From contig NZ_LMQW01000001.1 in assembly GCF_001425485.1 (NCBI RefSeq), positions 409,016-473,015 on the forward strand: DNA of 64,000 nt, given 5' to 3'. A model generated the notes under the pieces. The model did not search any database and was not told where the DNA came from. It saw nothing but the letters and a program-made list of their open reading frames with translations. Origin of the DNA: Aureimonas sp. Leaf427. Its GTDB lineage: Bacteria > Pseudomonadota > Alphaproteobacteria > Rhizobiales > Rhizobiaceae. Position numbers and translations under genes: made by a program. This document shows, piece after piece, positions 9,229 to 18,299 of this stretch; within the stretch, counting starts at the first letter, position 1, and every line of letters starts with the position of its first letter.

Positions 9229-10239
9229 TTAGAGTTCCAGGATCGCCTTTATCACGCCCGCCTCGGGACGCAACCACTCGCTCATGAGGCGCGGGGCGTC
9301 GGCCAGCGCGCCCTTATGGGTGTTCAGCGCCCGCGTGGGCACCCGGCCCGCGCCCATCTGCGCGACGACCTCCGCGAAATCATCGGCTTGGGCGTTTCGG
9401 CTGGCGAGAAGCGTCATCTCGCGCTTGTGGAATTCCGGATCGGAAAAGGTGATGTCCTGCCGCACCACGCTGACGAGAATATAGCGCCCGGCATGGGCGA
9501 CGAGGCCGAATCCCCGCTGCATGGCGCCGGCATTTCCGGTCGCGTCGATCACGACGTCGAAGAAGTCGCCGCCGGTGATGCGCCCGGCCTCGGCCTCGGC
9601 GGTCTCGTCGGCGAGCAGCGTGCGGTCGGCGGCGAGCTGATCGACGGTGAAGGCCAGCCGGTCCGCCCGCGTGTCCATGACCGTGACGTCCGCGCCCCGC
9701 GCCTTGGCGAAGATGATCGCCGACATGCCGATCGGCCCCGATCCGACGACGAGCACGCGGTCCGAAGCCGTGATGGCGCCGCGCTTCACGCCATGGGCAC
9801 CGATGGCGAGGAACTCGATCATCGCGGCCTCGTCCAGCGAGGCCGTGCCGGCCGGCACGACGTTCTGCTCGGGCACGCAGATGAACTCCGACATGCCGCC
9901 GTCGCGATGGACGCCGAGCACGGAGATCGATTGGCAGGCATTGGTGACGCCGCGCCTGCAGGCCACGCAATGGCCGCAGGAGAGATAGGGCACGATGTAG
10001 ACGGTCTCGCCGGCGGAGAGCCGCGCCGATCCGTTGGCGTCCTCGACCGTGCCGGACAGTTCGTGGCCCATGACGCGGGGATATTCGAGGAAGGGATGCT
10101 TGCCCTGGAAGATGTGGAAGTCGGTTCCGCAGATGCCGACGCGCCGGATGCGCACCAGCACCTCGCCGGCCGCGGGCCGGGGCACGTCCCGCTCGATGAG
10201 GGACAGCTTGCCCGGCTCGTCGCAGATCAACGCTCGCAT
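9229..10239 (-). CDS. Zinc-dependent sugar/polyol dehydrogenase (L-gulonate/L-galactonate 5-dehydrogenase-like)
   Basis: A 336-residue medium-chain dehydrogenase. Catalytic zinc ligands Cys37 and His59-Glu60 and the four structural-zinc cysteines (88, 91, 94, 102) are all present. The NAD-binding loop VVGSGPIGMSA is at about residues 163-173. Closest in pattern to L-galactonate/L-gulonate 5-dehydrogenases and related polyol dehydrogenases, which oxidise a secondary hydroxyl to a keto group. It lies 122 bases upstream of kdgK in the same direction, consistent with sugar-acid catabolism. Exact substrate unknown. Confidence 0.8.
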   Translation of the reverse strand: MRALICDEPGKLSLIERDVPRPAAGEVLVRIRRVGICGTDFHIFQGKHPFLEYPRVMGHELSGTVEDANGSARLSAGETVYIVPYLSCGHCVACRRGVTNACQSISVLGVHRDGGMSEFICVPEQNVVPAGTASLDEAAMIEFLAIGAHGVKRGAITASDRVLVVGSGPIGMSAIIFAKARGADVTVMDTRADRLAFTVDQLAADRTLLADETAEAEAGRITGGDFFDVVIDATGNAGAMQRGFGLVAHAGRYILVSVVRQDITFSDPEFHKREMTLLASRNAQADDFAEVVAQMGAGRVPTRALNTHKGALADAPRLMSEWLRPEAGVIKAILEL

Positions 10240-10389
10240 GGATCACCCTTCGCCTGACGGAGGGAAATTTCGCCGCGTTCCCATCGGGATCGATCGGCCG
10301 AGCCTCTTTGCGAAGACGCCCCCCGCGCCCCCGGCCCATCTAGAGCAGGGAGGAAGGCGCGTTCAAGATGCGCAGGGCGATGCCGCCGC

Positions 10390-10415
10390 AAAAAGCGCCG
10401 GGTCGGGCCCGGCGC
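10390..10415 (-). terminator. Intrinsic terminator after the aldo/keto reductase gene
   Basis: GCGCCGGG (10395-10402) and CCCGGCGC (10408-10415) form a perfect eight-base stem with a short loop. On the minus strand it is followed by TTTTT. It lies 13 bases past the stop at 10428 and ends the MarR-MFS-reductase operon. Confidence 0.8.
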
Positions 10416-10427
10416 GTCTCATAGCCG

Positions 10428-11462
10428 TCAGCGGATGCCGAAGCTTGCCACGTCGGTGTCGCCGAGCTTCTTGGCGAAGAGCGCGCCGCGCCGTCCCGCC
10501 ACGAGATCGTGCGGGAAGCCGAGGGGAACGGCGCTCGCCCGGTCGAGCCTTGCGATCTGCTCCGCCGAAAGCGCCACCGCGGCTGCGCCGAGATTGTCCG
10601 TAAGCTGCTCGACCGTGCGCGGGCCGATGATGGGCAGGACGCCCTTGGACAGGACCCAGGCGATGGCGACCTGCCCCGGCGAGACGCCGGCCTCCTCGGC
10701 GACGGCGAGGACGGCGTCCACCACCGCCACCTTGCGCTCGTCGTCCTCGGAATGGATCACGGCGCCCAGCCCCTGCGCCCGGCCCGTCTCGCCCTTGCGG
10801 TACTTGCCCGTCAGGAGCCCGCCGCCGAGCGGCGACCAGGCGACGGTGCCGAGCCCGAACGCGGCCGCCATCGGCAGAAGCTCGCGCTCCGGCGTGCGCT
10901 CGACGAGGCTGTATTCGATCTGCAGAGCGCCGAGCGGCAGCGTGCCGCGAAGCTCGGCGATCGTGGCGGCCGTCGCGACCCGCCAGGCGGGAAAGTCGGA
11001 GAGGCCGGCATAGAGGATCTTGCCCGCGCGGGCGAGATCGTCGAGGCCGCGCAGGATCTCCTCGATCGGCGTCACGCCGTCGGGCATGTGCACCCAGAGA
11101 AGATCGATGCGGTCGGTCTTCAGCCGCTTGAGACTCGCCTCCACCGACTGGCGCATGGTCTTGCGGCTGTTGCCCGTCGCCTGGAGCCCGGCATCGGGCG
11201 CCGCGCCCAGCGCGAACTTCGTGGCGAGCACGATGTCGTCGCGGTCGTTGCCGATGAACTCGCCGAGAAACGTCTCGGACTGGCCGAACTGGTAGCTGTC
11301 GGCCGTGTCGATGAAATTGCCGCCGGCGCCGCGATAGGCGTCGTAGATCGCGCGCGCCGCCGACGCCTCGGTGCCGTAGCCCCAGCCGGTGCCGAAGACG
11401 CCGGTGCCGAGCGAAAGGGTGGAGACGCGAAGGCCCGTTCGGCCGAAGAGACGATAGCGCAT
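10428..11462 (-). CDS. Aldo/keto reductase
   Basis: A 344-residue (beta/alpha)8 NADPH-dependent oxidoreductase. The catalytic tetrad is visible: Asp52 and Tyr57 (FIDTADSYQFG), Lys82 (LATKFALG) and His125 (LLWVHMPDG). The N-terminus MRYRLFGRTGLRVSTLSLG is typical of the YajO/AKR11-like group. It lies 28 bases downstream of the MFS gene and probably belongs to its operon, so it may act on the compound that the MFS protein imports. Substrate unknown. Confidence 0.88.
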   Translation of the reverse strand: MRYRLFGRTGLRVSTLSLGTGVFGTGWGYGTEASAARAIYDAYRGAGGNFIDTADSYQFGQSETFLGEFIGNDRDDIVLATKFALGAAPDAGLQATGNSRKTMRQSVEASLKRLKTDRIDLLWVHMPDGVTPIEEILRGLDDLARAGKILYAGLSDFPAWRVATAATIAELRGTLPLGALQIEYSLVERTPERELLPMAAAFGLGTVAWSPLGGGLLTGKYRKGETGRAQGLGAVIHSEDDERKVAVVDAVLAVAEEAGVSPGQVAIAWVLSKGVLPIIGPRTVEQLTDNLGAAAVALSAEQIARLDRASAVPLGFPHDLVAGRRGALFAKKLGDTDVASFGIR

Positions 11463-11490
11463 GGCGATGATCCTCTGAAAGACGGCAGGC

Positions 11491-12828
11491 TCAGGCGGGA
11501 ACGGGCTCGGTCTTGGCGGCGCTGAGCGCGAGAAGGCCGGCGAGCAGGCACAGCGTGCCGGCGGCGTAGATGGCCGGCATGTAGGAGGCGAGCTCCGTGC
11601 GCGAGGCGCCCGCCGCCATGGCGGCCGAGGCCGCGCCGAGCTGGTGGCCCGTGAAGATCCAGCCGAAGACCATGCCCGCCTTCTCCCGGCCGAAGCGCTC
11701 GGCGGCGAGGCGCACCGTCGGCGGCACGGTCGCCACCCAGTCGAGCCCGTAGAACACGGCGAAGAGGCCTATGCTGTAGAAGGAGAAGTCGGAGAAGGGC
11801 AGGTAGAGGAGCGAGAGGCCGCGCAGCGTATAGTAGACGAAGAGAAGACGGCGGTTGTCGAACCGATCGGACAGCCAGCCCGATCCGACCGTGCCGACGA
11901 GATCGAAGAGGCCGATCACCGCGAGCGTGCCGGCCGCCGCCACCGGCGCCACGCCGAAATCGCCGCACAGCGTGATCCAGTGCGTCTGGATCAGACCGTT
12001 GGTCGAGAAGCCGCAGACGAAGAAGGTCAGGAAGAGAACCCAGAACGTGTTCGATCCCGCCGCCTCCTTCAGGACGATCAGCGGCGACATGAGAAGCGCG
12101 CCCATCGAACTCGGAACGGCGACATGCGGCAGGACGGCCGCTTCGCCATAGGGCGGCAGTCCGACATCGGACGGCCGGTCGCGCATGACGAAGGCGACGA
12201 GCAGCAGCGCGGCCAGGAGCACGGCGACGACGAAGGTCAGCGCCGCCCGCCAGCCGATCGCCTCGGTGAGGCCGGCGAGCATCGGCAGGAAGACGAGCTG
12301 GCCCGTCGCGTTGCTCGCGGTGAGAAGGCCGACGACGAGGCCCCGCCGGGCCGAGAACCAGCGCGCGGCGACGGTGGCGCCCAGCACCAGCGCCGTCATG
12401 CCCGTGCCGATTCCGATGACGACGCCCCAGAGCAGCACGAGGTGCCAGAGCTGCGTCATGAAGAGCGAGCCGACGATGCCCGATACGATCAGCCCGATCG
12501 CGAAGGCGACGACCCGGCGGATGCCGAAGCGGTTCATGAAGGCGGCGGCGAAGGGCGCCATCAGGCCGAAGAGCACCAGACGCAGCGCCATGGCGGCCGA
12601 GACGTCGGCGTTCGACCAGCCGAACTCGGCCTGGAGCGGCGCCAGCATGACGCCGGGCGCCCCCATGGCGGCCGCGGTGGCCAGCATGGCGGCGAAGGTG
12701 CAGGCGACGACGGCCCAGCCGTAATGGATGCCGCGCGCAGCAAACGCCCGCACGAGCCGCCCCTTCGGCGCGGCGCCGGCAAAGGGCGGCGCGCCGGCGG
12801 CTTTCGCCGAATCAAACGATGCGGTCAT
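11491..12828 (-). CDS. Major facilitator superfamily transporter
   Basis: A 445-residue membrane protein with about 12 helices. The MFS loop motif after helix 2 is present as AAFMNRFGIRRVVAF. The N-terminal half (GIHYGWAVVACTFAAMLATAA) resembles the monocarboxylate/oxalate-formate antiporter-type MFS group of proteobacteria. It sits between a marR gene upstream and an aldo/keto reductase downstream, all in the same direction, so its expression is probably controlled by that MarR protein. Substrate unknown; an organic acid is a guess. Confidence 0.87.
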   Translation of the reverse strand: MTASFDSAKAAGAPPFAGAAPKGRLVRAFAARGIHYGWAVVACTFAAMLATAAAMGAPGVMLAPLQAEFGWSNADVSAAMALRLVLFGLMAPFAAAFMNRFGIRRVVAFAIGLIVSGIVGSLFMTQLWHLVLLWGVVIGIGTGMTALVLGATVAARWFSARRGLVVGLLTASNATGQLVFLPMLAGLTEAIGWRAALTFVVAVLLAALLLVAFVMRDRPSDVGLPPYGEAAVLPHVAVPSSMGALLMSPLIVLKEAAGSNTFWVLFLTFFVCGFSTNGLIQTHWITLCGDFGVAPVAAAGTLAVIGLFDLVGTVGSGWLSDRFDNRRLLFVYYTLRGLSLLYLPFSDFSFYSIGLFAVFYGLDWVATVPPTVRLAAERFGREKAGMVFGWIFTGHQLGAASAAMAAGASRTELASYMPAIYAAGTLCLLAGLLALSAAKTEPVPA

Positions 12829-12961
12829 GCGACCTCCGATCCGGGGATCGCCCCGCTGCAGTCATGGCGCCCTCGAGGGCCTTCGCCGGCCCGAACGGTG
12901 CGCCCGTTCGCCCGGCACCCGCCCATCGCGGCCGATGGTCCCGACGGGCTTCGGGCGGATG

Positions 12962-13360
12962 TCAAAGCGTGGCCGCCAGGGATCGGAGCGTGGCGGCGGT
13001 CTCGGTGCCGATCCGCGCCTCGATCGCCTCCTGCGCCACGCGCCACGCGCCACCGGCGGCGTCGAGCACCGTCCGGCCCTCGTCCGAGAGGCTCACCTTC
13101 GCCTCGCGCTGGTCCTCGCCCGAGGCCGAGCCGACGAGGCCCATGGCCTCCAAGACCCGCACGTTCCGCCCGACCGTCGACCGGTCGAGTTCCGCGCTTC
13201 GGCCAAGCTCGGTCAGCGACGTCGTTCCGGCCCGGCCGATCCGGCGGAGCAGACCGTATTGCGCGATCGTGATCCCGAACGGGGAGAGCGCGTCGTCGTA
13301 GACGGCGGTCACCTTCCGCGACACGGCTCGAAGGGCGATGCAGGTGCATTCGGTCAACAT
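12962..13360 (-). CDS. MarR-family regulator of the MFS/aldo-keto reductase operon
   Basis: A 132-residue winged-helix protein. The helix-turn-helix (TSLTELGRSAELDRSTVGRN) is at about residues 47-66, and the wing (SASGEDQREAKVSLSDEG) follows. Two Cys near the N-terminus (LTECTC) could be redox-reactive. An ATG four codons upstream (13372) lies inside a palindrome and a -10-like TATATG, so the second ATG at 13360 is preferred. Neither start has a Shine-Dalgarno, so the message may be leaderless. The MFS gene begins 133 bases downstream. Confidence 0.85.
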   Translation of the reverse strand: MLTECTCIALRAVSRKVTAVYDDALSPFGITIAQYGLLRRIGRAGTTSLTELGRSAELDRSTVGRNVRVLEAMGLVGSASGEDQREAKVSLSDEGRTVLDAAGGAWRVAQEAIEARIGTETAATLRSLAATL

Positions 13361-13362
13361 GA

Positions 13363-13382
13363 ATGCGGGCATATACCCGCAT
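13363..13382. promoter_or_regulatory. MarR operator palindrome
   Basis: ATGCGGG (13363-13369) and CCCGCAT (13376-13382) are a perfect inverted repeat with a six-base centre CATATA, typical in size for a MarR dimer site. On the minus strand it overlaps a TATATG that follows TTGACC by 15 bases, and it abuts the marR start codon. It probably serves autorepression and perhaps the divergent marR gene too. Confidence 0.65.
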
Positions 13383-13484
13383 CAAAATTCGGTCAAGCCG
13401 GCGACGGGCTGTCTGCCGAAAGCTTGAACGCGGGGCACGACAAAAACCCTTTGCAATGGTGCGGCCCTCAACTACCCTAACGGC

Positions 13485-14096
13485 ATGCGCAAGACGGTAG
13501 ATGACGAGATGATCGGCGAAGCGGGCTCTGAGGGCAGGTTCGAGGACTTGGTTCTGGTCTGCACCAACGACGCGCTGCGCCGCGCGACGCGGCAGCTCGG
13601 AATGCTCTACGACGAGACCTTCGCGCCGAGCGGTCTGAAGGCGACCCAGTTCGGGCTGCTGATCCGGATCGAGCAAGGGGCGGATGGAGAAGGCCCGACG
13701 CTCCAGACCGTCGCCGATCGTCTGGGCGTCGGCATTTCGGCTCTGACCCACGCCCTCCGCCCCCTCGTCCGCGACGATCTCGTGGCCCTGCAGCCGGATG
13801 CGCGCGACAAGCGCGCCAAGCGTGCGACCCTCACGCCCCTCGGCCACCAGAGGCTGCAGGAAGGCCGGCTTCTCTGGGCGGAGGCGCACCGGCGGGTCGA
13901 AACGCTGCTCGGCAGCGAAGGCGCGCAGCACTTGCGGACGCTGGCCGAGCGCCTCTCGTCGGACGCCTTCGCCTGCGCCTTCAAGGCCGAGCTATCCACG
14001 CAGGCCGGCGGACAAGCCGCGCCGACGGTGGTGGACCTCTCGGCGTCGCCCGACATGACCGAGCCGATGCCCGCGGAATCGAAGGCCGATGCCTGA
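13485..14096 (+). CDS. Second MarR-family regulator
   Basis: A 203-residue protein with a MarR core at about residues 35-150. The helix-turn-helix is at about 72-92 (TVADRLGVGISALTHALRPL) and the wing contains DARDKRAKRATLTPLG. The C-terminal 45 residues are an extra low-complexity tail. It is divergent from the first marR gene and overlaps the haloacid dehalogenase-like gene by eight bases, so it may control that enzyme. No clear Shine-Dalgarno is present; TTGCAA (13451) and TACCCT (13473) sit so close to the ATG that a leaderless message is possible. Confidence 0.82.
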   Translation: MRKTVDDEMIGEAGSEGRFEDLVLVCTNDALRRATRQLGMLYDETFAPSGLKATQFGLLIRIEQGADGEGPTLQTVADRLGVGISALTHALRPLVRDDLVALQPDARDKRAKRATLTPLGHQRLQEGRLLWAEAHRRVETLLGSEGAQHLRTLAERLSSDAFACAFKAELSTQAGGQAAPTVVDLSASPDMTEPMPAESKADA

Positions 14097-14805
14097 GGTG
14101 AAGGCGCTTCTCTTCGACGTGTTCGGCACCGTGGTGGACTGGCGCGCCGGCGTCGCGCGCGGTCTCGCACCCTTTCTGGCCCGCCATGCCGTCGCGGCCG
14201 ACGCCCATGCGCTCGCCGATGCCTGGCGCCGCCGCTATCAGCCCGCGATGGAAGAGGTCCGCAGCGGACGCCGGCCCTTCGTGAAGCTCGACACGCTCCA
14301 CCGCGAGAACCTCCAGGAGGTTCTGCGCGAAATCGGGCTCGAGCCCTCCGCCGTCCCGCCGGACGAGATCGACGATCTCGTCCTGTCCTGGCATCGGCTC
14401 GATCCCTGGCCGGACGCGGTCGAGGGGCTGCGCCGCCTGAAGACCCGCCACATCGTGGCGCCGCTCTCGAACGGCAATGTCTCGCTGATGGTCGATCTCG
14501 CCAGATGGGGCGGCCTGCCCTGGGACGTCATTCTCGGCGCCGAGATCGCGGGCGCCTACAAGCCATCGCCGGAGGCCTATCTGCGCAGCGTGGCGCTTCT
14601 CGATCTGGCGCCGCACGAAGCCTGCCTCGTCGCCGCCCACAATGGCGACCTCGCCGCCGCCCGCGCCTGCGGCCTTCGCACGGCCTTCGTCCCCCGCCCG
14701 GGCGAGCACGGCCCCGGACAGACCGAGGACCTCCATCCCGAGGCGGACTGGGACATTGTCGCGCAAGATTTCGGCGCCCTCGCCGACCGCCTGGGCGCGC
14801 CGTAG
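14089..14805 (+). CDS. Haloacid dehalogenase type II-like hydrolase
   Basis: A 238-residue HAD-superfamily protein. Motif I is FDVFGTVVDWR with the nucleophile Asp at about residue 10, motif II is LSNGNVSL (about 124-131), the motif III Lys is in YKPSPEAY, and motif IV is VAAHNGDL. This set matches L-2-haloacid dehalogenases, which hydrolyse a carbon-halogen bond with inversion, but many relatives dephosphorylate small molecules instead. It overlaps the upstream marR gene by eight bases, so regulator and enzyme are co-transcribed. Substrate not determined. Confidence 0.85.
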   Translation: MPEVKALLFDVFGTVVDWRAGVARGLAPFLARHAVAADAHALADAWRRRYQPAMEEVRSGRRPFVKLDTLHRENLQEVLREIGLEPSAVPPDEIDDLVLSWHRLDPWPDAVEGLRRLKTRHIVAPLSNGNVSLMVDLARWGGLPWDVILGAEIAGAYKPSPEAYLRSVALLDLAPHEACLVAAHNGDLAAARACGLRTAFVPRPGEHGPGQTEDLHPEADWDIVAQDFGALADRLGAP

Positions 14806-14835
14806 CGCCGCGCCTCGCAGCCAAACACCCGACAT

Positions 14836-14864
14836 GCAAACGACCCCGCTTGGGGGCCGTTTGC
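14836..14864. terminator. Bidirectional terminator between convergent genes
   Basis: GCAAACG (14836-14842) pairs with CGTTTGC (14858-14864), and CCCC pairs with GGGG inside around a GCTT loop. It lies between the end of the plus-strand hydrolase gene and the end of the minus-strand tctA. There is no long T-tract. Confidence 0.65.
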
Positions 14865-14902
14865 CATGCTTCCATCGAGAGAGTGGGGACCGTTCCGCCG
14901 CC

Positions 14903-16402
14903 TCAGTCTTCCTGCTGCTGGAAGCGCTCGAGCCCCTTGAGGATGAACGGCGCGATCAGCGCTAGGGCGGCGATGCCGAGCAGCGTGGCCGAGCCCGGAT
15001 TCTCCAGGAGGATCATCGGATCGCCGAGGCTCATCTGGAGCGAGCGGCGCAGCTGCGCGTCGGCCATCGGCCCGAGGATCAGGCCGACGACGGCCGGTGC
15101 GACCGGATAGTCGTAGCGGCGCATGAAGAAGCCGATGAAGCCGAAGGCGACGAGGATGCCGAGTTCGACAGCCGAGGGATTGGCCGCGACCGTGCCCATG
15201 GCCGCGAAGACCAGGATGCCGGCATAGAGCCAGGGCAGCGGCACCGCGAGGAGACGCACCCAGAGCCCGATCAGCGGCAAGTTCAGGATCACCAGCATGA
15301 CATTGGCGATGAAGAGGCTGGCGATGAGGCCCCAGACCAGATCCGGCGAGGTCGCGAAGAGGAGCGGACCCGGCTGGAGGCCGTATTGCTGGAAGCCGGC
15401 CAGCATGATCGCCGCGGTCGCCGAGGTCGGCAGGCCGAGCGTCAGGAGCGGCACGAGCGTGCCCGCGGCGGAGGCGTTGTTGGCGGCCTCCGGCCCCGCG
15501 ACGCCCTCGATCGCACCATGGCCGAACTCTTCCGGGTTCTTCGACAGGCGGCGCTCGGTCGCGTAGGACAGGAAGGTCGGGATCTCGGCGCCGCCCGCGG
15601 GCAGCGCGCCGATGGGGAAGCCGAAGGCGGTGCCGCGCAGCCAGGGCTTCCACGACCGCTTCCAGTCCTCCTTGGTCATCCAGAGCGAGCCCTTGATCGG
15701 GATCGGCTTTTCCGGGCTGTGGAGATGGCGCGAGGCCACATAGAGCGCCTCGCCGATGGCGAAGAGACCGACGGCGAGCGTCGTCACTTCGATGCCGTCG
15801 AGAAGCTGCGGCACGCCGAAGGTCATGCGCGCCTGCCCCGTCAACTGATCGATGCCCATGAGGCCGAGCAGGAGACCGAAGGCGAGACTCGTGAGGCCCC
15901 GGAGCGGCGAGGAGCCGAAGGTCGCCGCCACCGTCACGAAGGCGAGGATCATCAGCGCGAAATAGTCCCAGGGACCGAAGCCGACCGCGATCTTGACGAG
16001 GAGGGGCGCCAGGAAGGCGAGGCCGAGCGTCGCGAGCGTGCCGGCGACGAAGGAGCCGATCGCAGCCGTGGCGAGTGCCGGGCCGCCGCGTCCCGCGCGC
16101 GCCATCCGGTTGCCTTCGAGCGCAGTGACGACCGAGGCGCTTTCACCCGGCGTGTTCAGAAGGATCGCGGTCGTCGACCCGCCATACATGCCGCCATAGT
16201 AGATGCCGGCGAACATGATGATCGAGCCGCCGGGATCGAGCTTGAAGGTGACCGGCAGGAGCAGCGCGACGGTCAGCGCCGGGCCGATGCCGGGCAGGAC
16301 GCCGACGAGCGTGCCGAGCAGGACGCCGATCGTGGCGAAGAGGAGGTTGGTCGGCTCGAGGGCGACCAGAAAGCCGTTGCCGAGGGCGAAGAAGGACTCC
16401 AT
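14903..16402 (-). CDS. tctA: Tripartite tricarboxylate transporter, large permease TctA
   Basis: A 499-residue membrane protein with about 11-12 helices and the usual TctA length. It has the family signatures [17 protein letters not shown] (about residues 34-50) and [21 protein letters not shown] (split here; about 67-87). TctA and TctB form the inner-membrane carrier that takes a carboxylate from the periplasmic TctC using an ion gradient. It is the last gene of tctCBA and starts ten bases after tctB. The substrate (citrate, tartrate, terephthalate or another acid) cannot be told from sequence. Confidence 0.94.
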   Translation of the reverse strand: MESFFALGNGFLVALEPTNLLFATIGVLLGTLVGVLPGIGPALTVALLLPVTFKLDPGGSIIMFAGIYYGGMYGGSTTAILLNTPGESASVVTALEGNRMARAGRGGPALATAAIGSFVAGTLATLGLAFLAPLLVKIAVGFGPWDYFALMILAFVTVAATFGSSPLRGLTSLAFGLLLGLMGIDQLTGQARMTFGVPQLLDGIEVTTLAVGLFAIGEALYVASRHLHSPEKPIPIKGSLWMTKEDWKRSWKPWLRGTAFGFPIGALPAGGAEIPTFLSYATERRLSKNPEEFGHGAIEGVAGPEAANNASAAGTLVPLLTLGLPTSATAAIMLAGFQQYGLQPGPLLFATSPDLVWGLIASLFIANVMLVILNLPLIGLWVRLLAVPLPWLYAGILVFAAMGTVAANPSAVELGILVAFGFIGFFMRRYDYPVAPAVVGLILGPMADAQLRRSLQMSLGDPMILLENPGSATLLGIAALALIAPFILKGLERFQQQED

Positions 16403-16412
16403 CGCGGGCGCC

Positions 16413-16886
16413 TCAGAGAAGCCGCTCGAGCGGGCCCTGCGGCAGGGTCAGCGAGAGAAGGTTGTTGAAGAGGAGGAAGACGACGAAGGCGATGGCGAAG
16501 CCGATCGCCATGTCCGTCGGGAAGGCGCGGCGGCCGAAGGCGCGCGCGGTCATCGCGAAGAGCAGCATGGCGCCGAGAATGAACCCGCCGCCGAGCGCGA
16601 TGACGGCGATCAGCGCGAAGAGCCCGCCGGCGACCCAGCCGAAGCCTTTCCAGTCCGCCTCGTCCGGCACGGGCAGTCCGCCGCGGAAGGCGGTGACGAA
16701 ATGGGCGAGCGCGAGGCCCCCGAAGAAGACGACGAGCACGCGCGGCATGGCGGTCGGCCCGATCCCGTAGGTCGCGCCCTTCGACATGTGGCTCGCATCG
16801 TAGAAGATCAGCGCGGCCACACCCAGGAGGATGAGGCCGATGATCGCGGCGGGGCGGTCGAAGGACCGCGTCTTCACTGTCGGCAT
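16413..16886 (-). CDS. tctB: Tripartite tricarboxylate transporter, small subunit TctB
   Basis: A 157-residue protein with four predicted membrane helices, the normal size and topology for TctB. These subunits are poorly conserved; the call rests on topology and on the position between tctC and tctA. It has an N-terminal helix ([19 protein letters not shown]) and a C-terminal helix that ends in [18 protein letters not shown]. Confidence 0.9.
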   Translation of the reverse strand: MPTVKTRSFDRPAAIIGLILLGVAALIFYDASHMSKGATYGIGPTAMPRVLVVFFGGLALAHFVTAFRGGLPVPDEADWKGFGWVAGGLFALIAVIALGGGFILGAMLLFAMTARAFGRRAFPTDMAIGFAIAFVVFLLFNNLLSLTLPQGPLERLL

Positions 16887-16911
16887 CTCGGCCTCCCCCC
16901 AGATAAGGAAA

Positions 16912-16936
16912 CGGCGCGGAATGCCATCCCGCGCCG
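16912..16936 (-). terminator. Intercistronic hairpin between tctC and tctB
   Basis: CGGCGCGGA (16912-16920) pairs with TCCCGCGCCG (16927-16936) with one bulge. On the minus strand TTTCCTT follows. Placed right after tctC, it could end or attenuate transcription so that the binding protein is made in excess over the membrane subunits. Confidence 0.5.
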
Positions 16937-16950
16937 CTTCTCGATTCGTG

Positions 16951-17931
16951 TCAGTCGGCGAGGCCGATGGTCTTCAGGACGTCGTGGACGCGGGTGTTCT
17001 CGGACGTGACGAACGTCGCGAACTCGTCCGCGTTCGCATAGTAGTCGCTCCAGCCGCGCGCCTTCAGCACCTCGGCCCACTCCGGCGACTTCACGGCCTT
17101 CTCGACGACGCCGGACAGCTTGGCCTTGTCCTCGGCCGAGATGTTGGGGCCGGCGAAGAGGCCGCGCCAGTTCACGACCTCGACGTCGATGCCCTGCTCC
17201 TTCAGCGTGGGAACGTCGACGCCGGCGAAACGCTCGGGCGAGGAGACCGCGAGCGCGCGAAGATCGCCCGACTTGATCTGGCCCTCGAACTCGCCATAGC
17301 CGGAAATGCCCGCCGTGACGCGCCCGCCGAGCATGGCGGCCAGCGCCTCGCCGCCGCCGGAAAAGGCGACGTAGTTGATCTGCGCAGGATCAGCCCCGGC
17401 GGCCTTGGCGAAGAGCGCGGCGAGGATGTGGTCGGCACCGCCCGCCGAGCCGCCGGCCCAGAGCGTGCCCGCCGTGTTGTCCTTCACCGCCTTGGCGAGA
17501 TCCTGAATGGTCTTCAGCTCGGAATCCTTCGGCACCACGATGACGAGCGGATCGCCCGTGAGGCGCGCAAGCGGCGTGACCTGAGAGAGATTGACCGGCG
17601 ACTTGTTGGAGATGATCGCGCCGACCATCACGAGGCCGCCGACCATCACGTCGCTGCCGCTGCCGTCGGCGGAGTTGACGAACTGGGCGAGGCCCACCGT
17701 TCCGCCGGCGCCGGCGACGTTCGTCACCTGCACGCTGCGCACGGCGCCGGTCTGCGTCAGAACCTGCTGGAGCGAGCGGGCGGCGGAATCCCAGCCGCCG
17801 CCGGCCGCGGCGGGCGCCAGGATCTTCAGCTCCGGCAGGACCTCCTGCGCGAAGGCCGAGAGCGGGGTCGACGCCAAGAGGGCGGCCGCACCGAAGGCCG
17901 CGATGACACGGCGGCGATTGAGTTCGAACAT
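16951..17931 (-). CDS. tctC: Tripartite tricarboxylate transporter, periplasmic binding protein TctC
   Basis: A 326-residue protein with a signal peptide (residues 1-28, ends SAFAQ). The mature part has the TctC/Bug fold features: PAAAGGGWDSAARSLQ near the start, the loop NVAGAGGTVGLAQF, and WAGGSAGGADHILAALFAK. It captures a carboxylated ligand and hands it to TctA/TctB. A strong Shine-Dalgarno (GGGAGGAT) precedes the ATG. Bug-type binding proteins are often numerous in a genome; this one is the dedicated partner by operon position. Confidence 0.93.
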   Translation of the reverse strand: MFELNRRRVIAAFGAAALLASTPLSAFAQEVLPELKILAPAAAGGGWDSAARSLQQVLTQTGAVRSVQVTNVAGAGGTVGLAQFVNSADGSGSDVMVGGLVMVGAIISNKSPVNLSQVTPLARLTGDPLVIVVPKDSELKTIQDLAKAVKDNTAGTLWAGGSAGGADHILAALFAKAAGADPAQINYVAFSGGGEALAAMLGGRVTAGISGYGEFEGQIKSGDLRALAVSSPERFAGVDVPTLKEQGIDVEVVNWRGLFAGPNISAEDKAKLSGVVEKAVKSPEWAEVLKARGWSDYYANADEFATFVTSENTRVHDVLKTIGLAD

Positions 17932-18299
17932 GCGAGATCCTCCCGAGGATGGTCCGGTCGGCCGACCTCCCGCCGGCCCTTCATTCCCGACCTTCTAGAG
18001 ACAGGACAAACCGGTGCCAATGCCGGAAAGCGCCCATCCCCTCATGATTTAGGCCTATGCGATCGAGGATTGCATTGGAAGAGACGCGAAAGCAACGCCT
18101 CGGCCGCCCGGATCGGCCCGATTCCGGGAATCGCGGACGGCGCCGATCCACAGCCTCGGAGCCGTCCGCCAAGCTTATGGTTGACATATGTCGGGCAGGC
18201 GTCGAAACTTGTCGAATTGAGCGCGGGCCTTCGGGAGAGGACGGCGCCAGACATCGCAGCGTCGGCTCAGCCGGCGCGCCGTCCGGGAGGGTCGGTCAT
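17932..18299. other. 368-base divergent intergenic region (tctC / polyol operon)
   Basis: Holds the promoters of the minus-strand tctCBA and the plus-strand ABC-dha operon. The visible element is a perfect palindrome (18183-18192). A GGGAGGG Shine-Dalgarno at 18285-18291 precedes the ABC ATPase start. An in-frame upstream extension of the ATPase reading frame covers part of this region but looks non-coding. No RNA gene seen. Confidence 0.5.
18181..18192 (+). promoter_or_regulatory. Promoter/operator element of the ABC-dha operon
   Basis: TTGACA (18181-18186) overlaps the perfect ten-base palindrome GACATATGTC (18183-18192), 108 bases upstream of the first gene. A -35 box overlapped by a symmetrical site is a plausible target for the SorC-type regulator encoded at the end of the operon. 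No convincing -10 is seen at 17 bases. Confidence 0.4.
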
